From Spirochaetaceae bacterium (GTDB lineage: Bacteria; Spirochaetota; Spirochaetia; DSM-27196; SLAA01): a DNA stretch of 38,412 bases. Where the stretch lies: NCBI GenBank assembly GCA_003552185.1, contig PUOW01000008.1:1-38412 (forward strand), in the 5' to 3' direction. Below the pieces are notes generated by a model. It was not told the origin of the DNA. It was given only the letters and a program-made list of their open reading frames with translations, and made no database searches. This document shows, piece after piece, positions 26,523 to 36,367 of this stretch (position 1 is the first letter of the stretch; each line of letters opens with the position of its first letter). Made by a program: the position numbers and the translations under genes.

Positions 26523-26562
26523 AGTATAGGGGGTAATCCGGCAGTCGTAAACAAGTCGTAAA
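26523..26562 (-). promoter_or_regulatory. Promoter of lapA-like gene with tandem TTTACGAC direct repeat at -35
   Basis: Minus strand: TTTACGACTTGTTTACGACTGCCGGATTACCCCCTATACT; TTTACG-N17-TATACT, 8-mer repeated with 11-bp periodicity. Confidence 0.6.
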
Positions 26563-26564
26563 GA

Positions 26565-26598
26565 ACCGCCGAGGGAACCGGGAACTCGCCTCGGCGGT
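26565..26598 (-). terminator. Hairpin terminator candidate for DUF302 transcript
   Basis: Perfect 10-bp stem ACCGCCGAGG/CCTCGGCGGT, 14-nt loop, followed on the minus strand by a short interrupted T-rich stretch. Confidence 0.5.
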
Positions 26599-26674
26599 GT
26601 CTAACACGGTCTGCGACAAACATCGCGAGGACGCCCGCAACGCGATCGCTTGGTCACGCCGTGGACGGTTCGGA

Positions 26675-27178
26675 CTACCGGTTGGAAGTAGCGAGCGCGG
26701 TACCGTCTACCAATGCCGCGATAATTTCTTCAGTTTCCACCGCCGCGGTCTGCATGACCGAGTTGATGACGCCCCCGAAAGGCCGGGCCATGAGCTCGGA
26801 GTTCATGCGAGCGATATAGGTGTTGCCGTTGCTTTTCTCATAGATTGCGACACGGCACGGCATGAGCGGAGAAACAATCCGCTCGTCATCGAGAGTGAGT
26901 ATCTCGGCGGAGTACTGTGACGAACATAGCTCGAAGATCTTGACCGCGGCCACCTCATGCCCATGCCCGGCAAGTACTTCTTGCATGTCGTGTACCTGAA
27001 GTACGCTCCAACCACCCTCGGTTACTTCACGCTCAAAGGTTTCAACCGTTTGCTCGAAATCGTAAGGACTACGATCTTCAAGCATCATAAGGCTCGGCGC
27101 GCTGTAGTACGTGACACCGGCGGTCACGATGAGGCCGGCGGCGAAACTCAGTGCGGCAACTAATATCGTTTTTTTCAT
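26675..27178 (-). CDS. Membrane-anchored DUF302 family protein
   Basis: Signal anchor KKTILVAALSFAAGLIVTAG; DUF302-like SPYDFEQTVETFEREVTEGGWSVLQVHDMQEVL ... VSPLMPCRVAIYEKSNGNTYIARMN. Confidence 0.85.
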   Translation of the reverse strand: MKKTILVAALSFAAGLIVTAGVTYYSAPSLMMLEDRSPYDFEQTVETFEREVTEGGWSVLQVHDMQEVLAGHGHEVAAVKIFELCSSQYSAEILTLDDERIVSPLMPCRVAIYEKSNGNTYIARMNSELMARPFGGVINSVMQTAAVETEEIIAALVDGTALATSNR

Positions 27179-27207
27179 TGCAGTGCTCCTTTCTATATTC
27201 TAAAAAC

Positions 27208-27236
27208 AATATATAACAAAATAGATAAGTAGTCAA
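27208..27236 (-). promoter_or_regulatory. Sigma70-type promoter of DUF302 gene
   Basis: Minus strand TTGACT-N17-TATATT, followed by AGAAAGGAG SD before the ATG. Confidence 0.75.
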
Positions 27237-27301
27237 GTCATGATTGAGCGGTGTTGGGCATTGGGTGCGCCTTGATCCGGGGTCGCCGGGCCGGCGGCTC
27301 T

Positions 27302-27922
27302 TCAGCCGCGCCGAGCGTGCTTAGGGCGAAACGCCTGCATCACCGAAGGGTGGGTGTCGATGTAAGGACCGTCCATGAGTTCGATGCAGTAAGGGATCGA
27401 AGGAAACACCGCGTTGAGACAGTCGGCGATTGCCGAAGGATTGCCGGGTAGGTTGAGGATGAGGCAGCGTCCACGAGTTCCGGCGGTTTGGCGAGAGAGT
27501 ATGGCGGTGGGAACCACTTGTAGCGAGACGCTTCGCATGAGCTCACCGAACCCCGGCATCGCGCGCTCGCAGACCGCTTCGGTAGCCTCGGGAGTTATGT
27601 CTCGCGGCGCAGGGCCGGTGCCCCCGGTGGTGATAACAAGACAGCACCCGTCTTCGTCGGCGAGCTCGCGCAGACAGGCCTCGAGCCGGTCGCGCTCGTC
27701 GGGGACAACGCGCCGCAGTGCAGACCACCGCGTGCTGATGTGCGTCTCCAACCAGGTGTATACCGCCGGCCCGCCGCGGTCTTGGTATTCCCCGCGACTC
27801 GCGCGGTCTGAGACCGTGACGACCCCGATGAGCGCGGTCTCGGATCTGTGCGGTACGGCCGCCCGGTCTTGCGCGGTTGAGTCGGCTTCGGATCGCGACT
27901 TGTTGTGCATCTTGTCTTGCAT
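27302..27922 (-). CDS. mogA: MogA/MoaB-family molybdopterin biosynthesis protein
   Basis: IGVVTVSDRASRGEYQDRGGPAV; LVITTGGTGPAPRDITPEAT; LPGNPSAIADCL. Confidence 0.93.
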   Translation of the reverse strand: MQDKMHNKSRSEADSTAQDRAAVPHRSETALIGVVTVSDRASRGEYQDRGGPAVYTWLETHISTRWSALRRVVPDERDRLEACLRELADEDGCCLVITTGGTGPAPRDITPEATEAVCERAMPGFGELMRSVSLQVVPTAILSRQTAGTRGRCLILNLPGNPSAIADCLNAVFPSIPYCIELMDGPYIDTHPSVMQAFRPKHARRG

Positions 27923-27950
27923 CTCGGCTCCTCTCGGCCTGTTATACCGC

Positions 27951-28670
27951 CTATTCTACCTCGTCGGCAAGCCGCTCAAGCGCGTCGAGGTCTCGTATCT
28001 GCAAGACGTCACGCTCGTAGGTTATGATTCCGTCGTCGGCAAGATCTGCGAGCACGCGTGAAACCGCCGGTCGCGTGGCCCCGAGGATCTCGGCCTGGGT
28101 GCGGCGAGAATGGGGAAGCTGAAGCATGAGCGTTCCTTGTAACTGGTACTGGTCGAGCAGGTAGTACGCGATACGCTCTCGGATGGTGCCGAAACGCGTA
28201 AGGCGTAGCTTATCGGCCAACACGCTTACACGCGTTGAGATGTCGGCGAGGTAGGCCTCGAGAAACGCTTCATCGCTTTGACAGAGATCGAGTACCGCCG
28301 CTCGCGATATGCGCAGTAACTGCGACGGCTCCATCGTTGTGACCGAGACCGGCATGAGGTTTTCTTCGCCGAACAGCAGCGCCGGCGCGAGCAAGCACGG
28401 AGCGGTGTACTCGGCAACGGTGTACTGACCACCGCCGTACGAGTTAATCTCGGTGCGCACGCTTCCGGTGAGTAAAACCATAAGTCTATCGTAGCGGTCT
28501 CCCCGAAACGCGACCACCGCCGCAGCTTCGTAGGCGGCAAGCTGATAGCGATAGCGCTGCAGCAAGGCCGTGAGGCGCTCGCACGAGACGGTGTTGAAGA
28601 CCGGACACTCACTGAGCCTGCGCGCGGCCTCGACCGTCTTACCGTCGGAATTCTCGGCTGAACGTAACAT
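27951..28670 (-). CDS. Crp/Fnr-family transcriptional regulator
   Basis: cNMP-like N-terminal domain; C-term HTH SRRTQAEILGATRPAVSRVLADLADDGIITYERDVLQIRDLDAL; divergent from hcp. Confidence 0.9.
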   Translation of the reverse strand: MLRSAENSDGKTVEAARRLSECPVFNTVSCERLTALLQRYRYQLAAYEAAAVVAFRGDRYDRLMVLLTGSVRTEINSYGGGQYTVAEYTAPCLLAPALLFGEENLMPVSVTTMEPSQLLRISRAAVLDLCQSDEAFLEAYLADISTRVSVLADKLRLTRFGTIRERIAYYLLDQYQLQGTLMLQLPHSRRTQAEILGATRPAVSRVLADLADDGIITYERDVLQIRDLDALERLADEVE

Positions 28671-28836
28671 ATGATACCGCGACCCCGCCTAACTGATAGT
28701 ATTCTACTAAACAAAACCGAACGCCACAATCGCGGAGAACTCTGCGTTGCGTTACCGGTATCGAAGCCGCGACCGAAGCGTCGTGAAACTCAAGCCGGCT
28801 GCCCGGGCCGCCTGACTGTACCGGGAGGAGGACCTT

Positions 28837-30477
28837 ATGAAGATGTTTTGTTGGCAGTGCCAGGAGGCACTCAAGAACGAGGGCTGCACGGCGCGAGGGG
28901 TGTGTGGAAAGGAGCCTGATACCGCGAACCTGCAGGACCTTTTGACCTTTGTGGTGAAAGGCATTGGGTACTACGGGAGCATCCTTGCCGAGCGCGGCGA
29001 GTCGGCGGCCGAGGCCGGACGTTTTGCGCTGAGGGCGTTGTTCGCCACCATTACCAACGCCAACTTCGACGACGCGCGTTTCCACGACTTGATCGCTGAG
29101 GCGTTGGAGTTACGCGATCGTCTCGCCGAGCGCTGCGGCGACCTCGGTACCGAGCTTCCGGATGCCGCTACCTGGCGCGGCGACGACCCGTCCGAGTACC
29201 CGACGAAGGGCTACCACGTGGGCGTGCTTTCCACCGAGAACGAGGACATTCGCTCGTTGCGCGAGACCATCGTGTACGGGCTTCGCGGGATCGCGGCGTA
29301 CGGTGATCATGCCGCGGTGCTCGGCAAGGAAGACGATGAAATCTATCGAGGTGTTCTACAGTTGCTCGCTGCGGTGCTCGACGACCGCAAGACGGCCGAT
29401 GAACTCACCGCGTTGGTACTGGAAACCGGAAACCTTGCGGTGAAAACGATGGCGCTACTGGACGCAGCGAACACCGGAGCGTACGGGAACCCGGAGATCA
29501 GCACCGTGAATATCGGTGTCGGCAAAAACCCGGCGATTCTGATCTCCGGGCACGATCTCCGCGATATGGAAGAGCTCCTCAAGCAGACCGAGGGAACCGG
29601 TGTCGACGTCTATACGCACTGCGAGATGCTACCGGCCAACTACTATCCGGAGTTCAAGAAGTACTCGCACTTCATCGGAAACTACGGAAACTCGTGGTGG
29701 AAACAGAACAAGGAGTTCGATGCGTTTAACGGAGCGATCCTGATGACGACAAACTGCATCACACCGGTGCAGGACAGCTATCGCGACCGTATCTTCACGA
29801 CCGGCATGGCGGGTTACCCGGGGGTACAGCACATTCCCGACCGAAGCAACGGCAGCGCAAAGAACTTCGGCCCGGTAATCGAGCGGGCTAAGCAGTGTGA
29901 TCCGCCTACCGAGATCGAGTCGGGGAGCATCGTCGGCGGATTCGCGCACGCGCAGGTCACCGCACTTGCAGACAAAGTGGTGGATGCAGTCAAGAGCGGG
30001 GCGATTCAACGCTTCGTCGTGATGGCCGGATGCGATGGTCGCCAGAAGGGCCGGAGCTACTTCACCGAGGTGGCCGAGGCGCTTCCCGAGAGTTCGGTCA
30101 TCCTCACCGCAGGTTGTGCCAAGTATCGCTACAATAAGCTCAACCTCGGCGAGATCGACGGCATCCCCCGCGTCCTCGACGCCGGGCAGTGCAACGACTC
30201 CTACAGCCTGGTAATGATCGCGCTCAAGCTCAAGGAAGCATTCGGACTGGAGAATATCAACGATCTGCCGATCTCGTACGACATCGCGTGGTATGAGCAA
30301 AAGGCCGTCTGCGTGCTGCTCGCGCTGTTATCGCTCGGCGTGCGGAACATTCGGCTTGGCCCCACGCTCCCGGCGTTTCTCTCGCCCGGTGTTGCAAAGG
30401 TGATCTCCGAGAACTTCAATCTCATGCCGACCGGGGATGCAAGAGAGGACGTCGCGGCGATGACCGCAGCAGGATAG
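28837..30477 (+). CDS. hcp: Hybrid cluster protein / hydroxylamine reductase, class I
   Basis: [25 protein letters not shown] (C-x2-C-x8-C-x5-C); [31 protein letters not shown]; strong SD GGGAGGAGG. Confidence 0.97.
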   Translation: MKMFCWQCQEALKNEGCTARGVCGKEPDTANLQDLLTFVVKGIGYYGSILAERGESAAEAGRFALRALFATITNANFDDARFHDLIAEALELRDRLAERCGDLGTELPDAATWRGDDPSEYPTKGYHVGVLSTENEDIRSLRETIVYGLRGIAAYGDHAAVLGKEDDEIYRGVLQLLAAVLDDRKTADELTALVLETGNLAVKTMALLDAANTGAYGNPEISTVNIGVGKNPAILISGHDLRDMEELLKQTEGTGVDVYTHCEMLPANYYPEFKKYSHFIGNYGNSWWKQNKEFDAFNGAILMTTNCITPVQDSYRDRIFTTGMAGYPGVQHIPDRSNGSAKNFGPVIERAKQCDPPTEIESGSIVGGFAHAQVTALADKVVDAVKSGAIQRFVVMAGCDGRQKGRSYFTEVAEALPESSVILTAGCAKYRYNKLNLGEIDGIPRVLDAGQCNDSYSLVMIALKLKEAFGLENINDLPISYDIAWYEQKAVCVLLALLSLGVRNIRLGPTLPAFLSPGVAKVISENFNLMPTGDAREDVAAMTAAG

Positions 30478-30618
30478 CCGACGGCGCCGACGGCAACGGA
30501 GTTCGTGTTCGGGCGCGCCCGAGGTGCGCGCCGGCACGCTCCGTTTGTCCGACGGGTTCTCGGGGGCGCGCGGGCGCGCGGGTCCGCCGGGGCTGCTCCC
30601 GGCGCCCATCGGTCCTGT

Positions 30619-30647
30619 TTGACAGCCGGTGAGCCCTGCGCTACTCT
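30619..30647 (+). promoter_or_regulatory. Candidate promoter of histidine kinase gene
   Basis: TTGACA-N17-TACTCT; overlapping near-palindrome CTACTCTTAAGGGTAG 30641-30656. Confidence 0.6.
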
Positions 30648-30693
30648 TAAGGGTAGAGAGTTCAGAAAGTGCAAACCGCTACAGGGGGAGTAT

Positions 30694-31674
30694 GTGACCG
30701 AGACACTCCCGTGGGTTCTGGCGCTTTCCATACTCCTCCAAATCGCCGCGGCAGGCGTGAGTTTGCGCCTGGCCGTGATTTCCGGGTTTCACGTACCATG
30801 GCTCTGCATCTCGGCAGCCGTCGCTCTAATGGCGGTGCGTCGCATCACGAGCCTGCTCGGCCTGTTCGGAGTGGCCGATTTTCTCGACGGTTCGCAGGTT
30901 GCGGAGTACATTGCGCTCACAATCTCGGTGCTGATGTTGCTGGGCCTCGCGTTGTTCCGCCCGGCGTTTGAACGGATTCAGACCCGCAGGAAACACGAAC
31001 TCGAGGCGAAAGACGCCTTGATTCGCGAGTCGCACCACCAGGTGAAGAACGACCTACAGCTGTTGCAGGGCTTGATCCGCCTACAACAAGACTCCACACG
31101 CAAGAATGAAGAGCGTGCGTTTCTGAAGGATCTCGACTCGCGCATATACTCGTTTTCGCTGTTGCACGAGAGCCTCTACCGCAACGGCCCGGCTGAAGAC
31201 TCCGCCGGCGAGTCCGGACTCGACGCCGGTCGTGAGCAAACCGGCGGGCTGTCGTTCAAGCGATATCTCGAACGACTCGTGGCCGCGGTGGCCGAGAAGT
31301 ATGCCGACGACTCGATTCGTCTGCGCCTTGATCTCGGGGACTACCCCGTAACGCCGAAGAACATACTCTACGCCGGGTTGGTTGTGAATGAGGCGCTCAC
31401 CAACGCCTTCAAGTACGGCTGCTCGGGGCACGACACGCCCGAGATCCGTCTCCACAGCACGCGCGAGCAGAATCAGATTCGCCTAACGATCGCCGATAAC
31501 GGCCCCGGGCTTCCCGAAAGGGCGCTCGAAAACCAAGAACTCAGCTCGTACGGCCTCACCCTAATCCGAACTATCGGGAGCAATCCCGGTTGGAAGACCG
31601 AGGTTGGAAACGACGGCGGTACGGTTGTGGAGCTTTACGTTCCGGCAGATGAGCCGGGTCCGCAGGAGACCTAA
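30694..31674 (+). CDS. Sensor histidine kinase, HisKA_2/HWE-type, membrane-anchored
   Basis: ESHHQVKNDLQLLQGLIRLQQDS phosphoacceptor region; NEALTNAFKYG; ADNGPGLPE; YGLTLIRTI; GTG 30694 with GGGGGAG SD (ORF track start 30505 too long). Confidence 0.88.
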   Translation: MTETLPWVLALSILLQIAAAGVSLRLAVISGFHVPWLCISAAVALMAVRRITSLLGLFGVADFLDGSQVAEYIALTISVLMLLGLALFRPAFERIQTRRKHELEAKDALIRESHHQVKNDLQLLQGLIRLQQDSTRKNEERAFLKDLDSRIYSFSLLHESLYRNGPAEDSAGESGLDAGREQTGGLSFKRYLERLVAAVAEKYADDSIRLRLDLGDYPVTPKNILYAGLVVNEALTNAFKYGCSGHDTPEIRLHSTREQNQIRLTIADNGPGLPERALENQELSSYGLTLIRTIGSNPGWKTEVGNDGGTVVELYVPADEPGPQET

Positions 31675-31828
31675 CGCCGCCTTTCCGAGTGTGGCCGGGC
31701 GGAACAACAAACCCGGAACTACACGTCCGGAACCACGAGCACTCTCGCGTATCCGCGGATCAGCGTGCGACCGGATCTCCAAACGCGTGGCCCCCTCAGA
31801 GCCCCCCCTCAGAAGCCCTCAGAAGCGC

Positions 31829-31869
31829 AAAAAAAAACGGTATGCCTGGACGTCGGCGCATACCGTTTT
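31829..31869 (-). terminator. Intrinsic terminator for the minus-strand transcript ending with the DUF115/Maf-like gene
   Basis: Perfect 12-bp stem AAAACGGTATGC/GCATACCGTTTT; minus strand runs into 9 consecutive T. Confidence 0.85.
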
Positions 31870-31978
31870 AGGGAACCGGTTTAACCCGGCTGAGATTATT
31901 ATCGACGCGGCAGCACATAAACTTAACCAACCGACACTTAGCGTACTGATAAGAGTGTTGTGGATGCCGGACTTGAAG

Positions 31979-33922
31979 CTACCTCGCTTCGTGGGGCGAC
32001 GACTCAGCGAAGCGCGAAACGGCGGAGCGGTGCGCCACGCCGGCGGGCGTGCTGAGGCCGCCGAGGCGCCGACGGGCTTGGTCGATGAGCTGCGAGTGGT
32101 AGCGGGTGGACTCGGCGAGGGCGGAGTAGAGTGTTTTGGAGTTACGCAACGCGCGCTCCCCGGAGCTCTCGCCGGCGCTCTCGCCGGCGCCGGTCGTGCT
32201 GTTGAAGATCTCCTCGGCGGCGTCGTGTATGAGGAACCCGACGATCTCGCGTTGCCGCGACGCGGCGATCATGCGGTCGGCCTCGTCGAGTATCGCAAGC
32301 TCGAGCGGTGCCTCAGGGTCGGCCCGGTGTGTCTCGACCGCTCGTTGTGCGGCCTCTACCGCCGGGTCTAAGCGGGTTTCAAGCGCCGAAAGCTCCTCTG
32401 CGAGCGTTGAAAGATCGTGTTCCAGCCGCTCGATCGAGTGGTCGGCTTGGTGGTGGTTATGCAGTTCGCTGAGGCGGGCGTCGATCGCGGGGCGCCCGCC
32501 TGCACGCGCAGCCTGGGACTCGGCCTCGCCGAGGGCATCGGAGGGCGGTAGCGCGTCCATTCCTTCGATCAAAAGCCCGCGAGAGCTCAGCGTTCGAAAC
32601 TGCGGGCCGGGCTGCTGCGTGGCCGCGATCTGACTCTCGAACCACCACTTGTACAGCAGCATCCTCCGGTCGGTGAGGATCGTGGTTCCGTCGGTCGCGA
32701 CGCCGCGCCGCGACCCGCCGTCCCAGAGGTACTGCGCCGCGTATCGCTCAACCGGCATGATGCGGTCGCAGAACCCGTGCGCGAGCTCCTCAAAGAAGCT
32801 GCCTCGGCAATGCGTCACGTGATCGGGGAACCCAAGGTCGAGACCGGCGGCGTAAACGGGGTTGCAGCCGAGCACCTTGGCGAAGTCCCAAGCCGATGTT
32901 GCCACAGAGCCACCCGCGCCCAGCGCGCCGCGCGGCTCGAGTCCGCGCTCCAGGTACTGCCCCAGCGGGAACAGCGAGCTACAGAGGTAACGCGGGTTCT
33001 CGGACAGCAAACGAAACACGCGGGGGTGCGTGGCCGACTCCGAAACGAGCGCAGTCTGCGGTGAATCGGCGCGATCGAGATGACGCGTGTTCCAGTACTG
33101 TGGGTCCACCGTTACCAGGAAGTCGGGGGCCACTCCGGCGCGGAGCAGCGGTACAATTGAAGTGTCTACCGCAATGATCAACGCGTGCGCGCGTAACTCT
33201 GCGAGCCGGGGAAGCACCTCGTCGAGCGTGGGGCCCGCGGCGCACACCACCGCAGGCAGGTCTGAGAAACGGTTCTGTAGCCTCGCGATTCCGGGGGACT
33301 CGGCCATCACGGTAATGTTTCGGACAAGGTTGCGAACCCAGAGGCGCCCGAAACGCTTTAGGGTATTGCGGTTGATCTCTTCGCGGGTGCTGTGTCGCGA
33401 GATTGCCTCGTCGGCCGCCGCGAAGACCTCGGGCGAGGCGTCCACCGCGGCGCGCAGGCGCTGGATCGCCGGCCGCCGAGGGCGTATCCGTGACAGCGCC
33501 GGCGCAAGCCCTTCGGCGGCGTCCGGGCCGGCGATCAAGGTAAGATTGGCCCTGCGGAGTAACGGCTCAAGCGGCCGAGTGCCGAGCGCAGCGCGAAACA
33601 GCTCGAGCTGAGGCTCGAGCACGACGATCGGCGTTTCGGGGTGTCGGTCGGCAATGGCCTCAAGATGGTATCCAAGCCCGAAGCCGTAGCACACGATAAG
33701 ATCCGCAGCCGCGAACGAAGGATCGGCGGCAACGCGCTCGGCTTCACGACGCGGCGCGCGCGTGCTGTGCAACCAGCGCCCGGCGAACTTCGCGGTGAGG
33801 TCGCCATCGCGCGTGTGGTGCAGCTCGAGCGGGGCGGCGGCGCCGCTGTGCAGCTCGAGCTCCTCGACGGCTCCCGGATGTACCGCCGCGAGCGCCTCGA
33901 GGTTTCGGCGCAGTACCGTCAT
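31979..33922 (-). CDS. DUF115 / Maf-like (motility-associated factor glycosyltransferase-like) protein
   Basis: ADLIVCYGFGLGYHLEAIADRHPETPIVVLEPQLELFRAAL; VVCAAGPTLDEVLPRL; IIAVDTSIVPLLRAGVAPDFLVTVDPQYWNTRHL; VYAAGLDLGFPDHVTHCRGS. Confidence 0.82.
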   Translation of the reverse strand: MTVLRRNLEALAAVHPGAVEELELHSGAAAPLELHHTRDGDLTAKFAGRWLHSTRAPRREAERVAADPSFAAADLIVCYGFGLGYHLEAIADRHPETPIVVLEPQLELFRAALGTRPLEPLLRRANLTLIAGPDAAEGLAPALSRIRPRRPAIQRLRAAVDASPEVFAAADEAISRHSTREEINRNTLKRFGRLWVRNLVRNITVMAESPGIARLQNRFSDLPAVVCAAGPTLDEVLPRLAELRAHALIIAVDTSIVPLLRAGVAPDFLVTVDPQYWNTRHLDRADSPQTALVSESATHPRVFRLLSENPRYLCSSLFPLGQYLERGLEPRGALGAGGSVATSAWDFAKVLGCNPVYAAGLDLGFPDHVTHCRGSFFEELAHGFCDRIMPVERYAAQYLWDGGSRRGVATDGTTILTDRRMLLYKWWFESQIAATQQPGPQFRTLSSRGLLIEGMDALPPSDALGEAESQAARAGGRPAIDARLSELHNHHQADHSIERLEHDLSTLAEELSALETRLDPAVEAAQRAVETHRADPEAPLELAILDEADRMIAASRQREIVGFLIHDAAEEIFNSTTGAGESAGESSGERALRNSKTLYSALAESTRYHSQLIDQARRRLGGLSTPAGVAHRSAVSRFAESSPHEAR

Positions 33923-35775
33923 TCAAGCTCCAGGTGCAGTCGCAGGCCGTCATACATCTCGGCGCCGGGCGGCGGGTCTTGACGAACCACCCAACCGGTT
34001 CCTTCGAGCACAACCTCGATTCGGTCGGACTCAAACAACGGCAGCAAACTGCGCTTCGGCAAGCCGGTGAGGTCGGGCAGCTCCTCGTCGAACTCGGGTA
34101 GGTTCGGGTGCGAGACCGCGACACGGCCGGTGTGTCGTCTAATGGTGTCGCGATCGGTACGAATGCCAAGGTACGGGATGATGAACTCAGCGGCTTCGCG
34201 GATCGGCGGTGCGGCGATGCGCCCGCCGAACACCGTCTCACCTCGGGGTTCCTCTATGACCGTGTACAGAATCACCTCCGGGTCGTGCGCGGGAAACATC
34301 GCGAGTGTTGAGGCGATGTACGCATCCTCCGAGTACGCACCGATCCGAGCGTCGAACACCTCGGCGGTGCCGGTCTTTGCCGCGATATCGATCCCGTCAA
34401 CCCGGATGCGCCATGCGGTTCCGCCCGACTGCGTAGAGCTCTGCATGTACGCGAGCATGCGCCTGGCGGTCTCGGGGCTGAGCACTTGGCGTTGCGGCGA
34501 GCGTCGCGATTCACGCATCACGGTACCGTCGGGCCCCACAATCTTGTGTACGATGCGCGGCTGCAGCACCACGCCGCGATTCGCGAGCGCGGTGGCGGCC
34601 CGAAGGACCTGCATCGCGGTGACACCTATCTCCTGTCCTATTGCAACGGTCTGCTTCGTGCGTGCCGACCAGACCTCGGGCCTACGGAGCAGGCCACGCT
34701 CCTCGCCTGCGAACTCAATGCCGGTCTTGTCGCCGAATCCGAACATCTGCAGCATGTGATAGAAACTCTCGGAGTCTACCGTTTCCGAGGCGTACGCCGC
34801 GCCGACGTTGCTCGAGTAGCGGATAATGCCTTCGGTATCGATTGTGCCGTAGTCTCCGAGGTCACGGATTGTGAAGGAAGCGTTCTCGGGGCGGTACCCA
34901 CCCGAGGTGTGAAAGCGGTCGCGCTCGCTGATACCGCCGAGCTCCATGATTGCCGCGATCGAGAATACCTTAAACACCGACCCCGGTTCGTAGATGCGGC
35001 TAATCGGTGCGTTTTGACGCTGTACTGCGCTGTACTCGGCGAAGTTGTTGGGATCAAAACTGGGCGACTTTGAGTACGCGAGTAGCTCTCCGCTCTTTGC
35101 GTCCATCGCGAGCATAACTACGGAACCCGCCTGCTCGCGCTCATGAGTCTCGCTCACGATCTTGTCGACCACGCTCTGTATGTTGAGATCCAGCGTCAAA
35201 AAAAGCTGGTTGCCGTAGCGCGTTTCGCCGTTCACGCCGTTGTGGCGGGGCGACAGCACCTCATCGTAGGCGTACTCAACGCCGCTGAGCCCCACGTTGT
35301 CTATCCCGACGTAACCGAGCGCCGCGGCTGCGGTCTTGCCGGCGGGATAGCTTCGGCCGCTCTCGCCGCGTAGGTGTATGCCGGGGATTCGCCGCTCGGC
35401 GCGCAGTTGATCGATCTGTTCGCTTTGCGTCGGCGAGAGCCCGCGTTCCAGCACCACGTAGCCCGCCCCTCCGGTGAGCTGCTCGTAGAGCTTGCGACGA
35501 TCGGTCTCGAGAACCTCGCTCAGGAGCCGCGCGGTTTCATCCGGGTGTTCTACATCGGGCGTCCAGGCGGTGAGCGTGTTGAGCTCGGTTTGAATCGCGA
35601 GGATCTTGCCGTTGCGGTCGAGAATAGGGCCGCGCTCTACCGTCGGCGCCGAGCGCCCGGCGGCGCGGGGCTCGGAGGACAGCATGATCTCGCCGTACTG
35701 AATCGTGATCGTCACGGCGAATATCGTCATGAACACAAACACCACGATGTAGCGGGTGCGGTTAGCTCGCTGCAT
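33919..35775 (-). CDS. ftsI: FtsI-type penicillin-binding protein with C-terminal PASTA-like domain
   Basis: SxxK EPGSVFKVFSIAAIME, SSN IRYSSNVGAAYA, KTG AAKTGTAEVF; N-terminal TM; C-term LPDLTGLPKRSLLPLF...PPPGAEMYDGLRLHLELE. Confidence 0.9.
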   Translation of the reverse strand: MQRANRTRYIVVFVFMTIFAVTITIQYGEIMLSSEPRAAGRSAPTVERGPILDRNGKILAIQTELNTLTAWTPDVEHPDETARLLSEVLETDRRKLYEQLTGGAGYVVLERGLSPTQSEQIDQLRAERRIPGIHLRGESGRSYPAGKTAAAALGYVGIDNVGLSGVEYAYDEVLSPRHNGVNGETRYGNQLFLTLDLNIQSVVDKIVSETHEREQAGSVVMLAMDAKSGELLAYSKSPSFDPNNFAEYSAVQRQNAPISRIYEPGSVFKVFSIAAIMELGGISERDRFHTSGGYRPENASFTIRDLGDYGTIDTEGIIRYSSNVGAAYASETVDSESFYHMLQMFGFGDKTGIEFAGEERGLLRRPEVWSARTKQTVAIGQEIGVTAMQVLRAATALANRGVVLQPRIVHKIVGPDGTVMRESRRSPQRQVLSPETARRMLAYMQSSTQSGGTAWRIRVDGIDIAAKTGTAEVFDARIGAYSEDAYIASTLAMFPAHDPEVILYTVIEEPRGETVFGGRIAAPPIREAAEFIIPYLGIRTDRDTIRRHTGRVAVSHPNLPEFDEELPDLTGLPKRSLLPLFESDRIEVVLEGTGWVVRQDPPPGAEMYDGLRLHLELE

Positions 35776-35801
35776 ATGCTCCCGTACTCGACCCCATGGT
35801 T

Positions 35802-36308
35802 CTACAAGCCGAAGGGCATCGCCATGATCCGCCCCCTGATGCTGTCGATTGGAACCAACCCGTAATGCCGCGAGTCGCGCGAACGCGCGGTGTTCTCTCC
35901 GGCGGCAAACACCATGTCTTCCGGGATACGCGTTAGCTCACGCAACTGTCTGTAGGTATATCCCGAGAGTTGGAACTCTCGACCTTCGATTCGCATACTC
36001 TGTTCCCGTAACGTGAAACGCTCGCCCGGTGCACCTACCAAGCGCTTGACTACAATACTATCATCGTCCGGCGGACGATACACGATAATATCGCCGTTTC
36101 GTGGCGTGTTCCAGACCGCGAGATAGCGATCCGATACCGGCAGCTGTAGACCGTACGCCGCGCGGTTCACGAGCATTGTGCGGCCGTTCGGCAGCGTGGG
36201 GCTCATTGAAGCGCCTTCTATCTGAACCGCTTGGACAGTAACGCCCATTAGCACCACCGCGATCAAGGTCGGGACTGCGATAATGGTAAGCGTGCCCTGC
36301 GATTTCAT
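35802..36308 (-). CDS. lepB: Signal peptidase I (S26 family)
   Basis: IEGASMSPTLPNG (catalytic Ser), DIIVYRPPDDDSIVVKRLVGAPGE (catalytic Lys), FAAGENTARSRDSRHYGLVPIDSIRGR. Confidence 0.92.
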   Translation of the reverse strand: MKSQGTLTIIAVPTLIAVVLMGVTVQAVQIEGASMSPTLPNGRTMLVNRAAYGLQLPVSDRYLAVWNTPRNGDIIVYRPPDDDSIVVKRLVGAPGERFTLREQSMRIEGREFQLSGYTYRQLRELTRIPEDMVFAAGENTARSRDSRHYGLVPIDSIRGRIMAMPFGL

Positions 36309-36367
36309 GGTCGTTCCGGTGCGTAACTATAATACGCAGTTGCAAGAATGTCGATATGTAGAATACT

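Noticed and set aside
27290-27311. GC-rich hairpin GCGGCT/AGCCGC at the mogA 3' end as terminator
   Set aside because: Overlaps the stop codon and lacks a T-tract on either side
31604-32371. 255-aa plus ORF spanning the intergenic region and Maf-like gene
   Set aside because: Crosses a clear terminator hairpin and is antisense to the DUF115/Maf-like CDS
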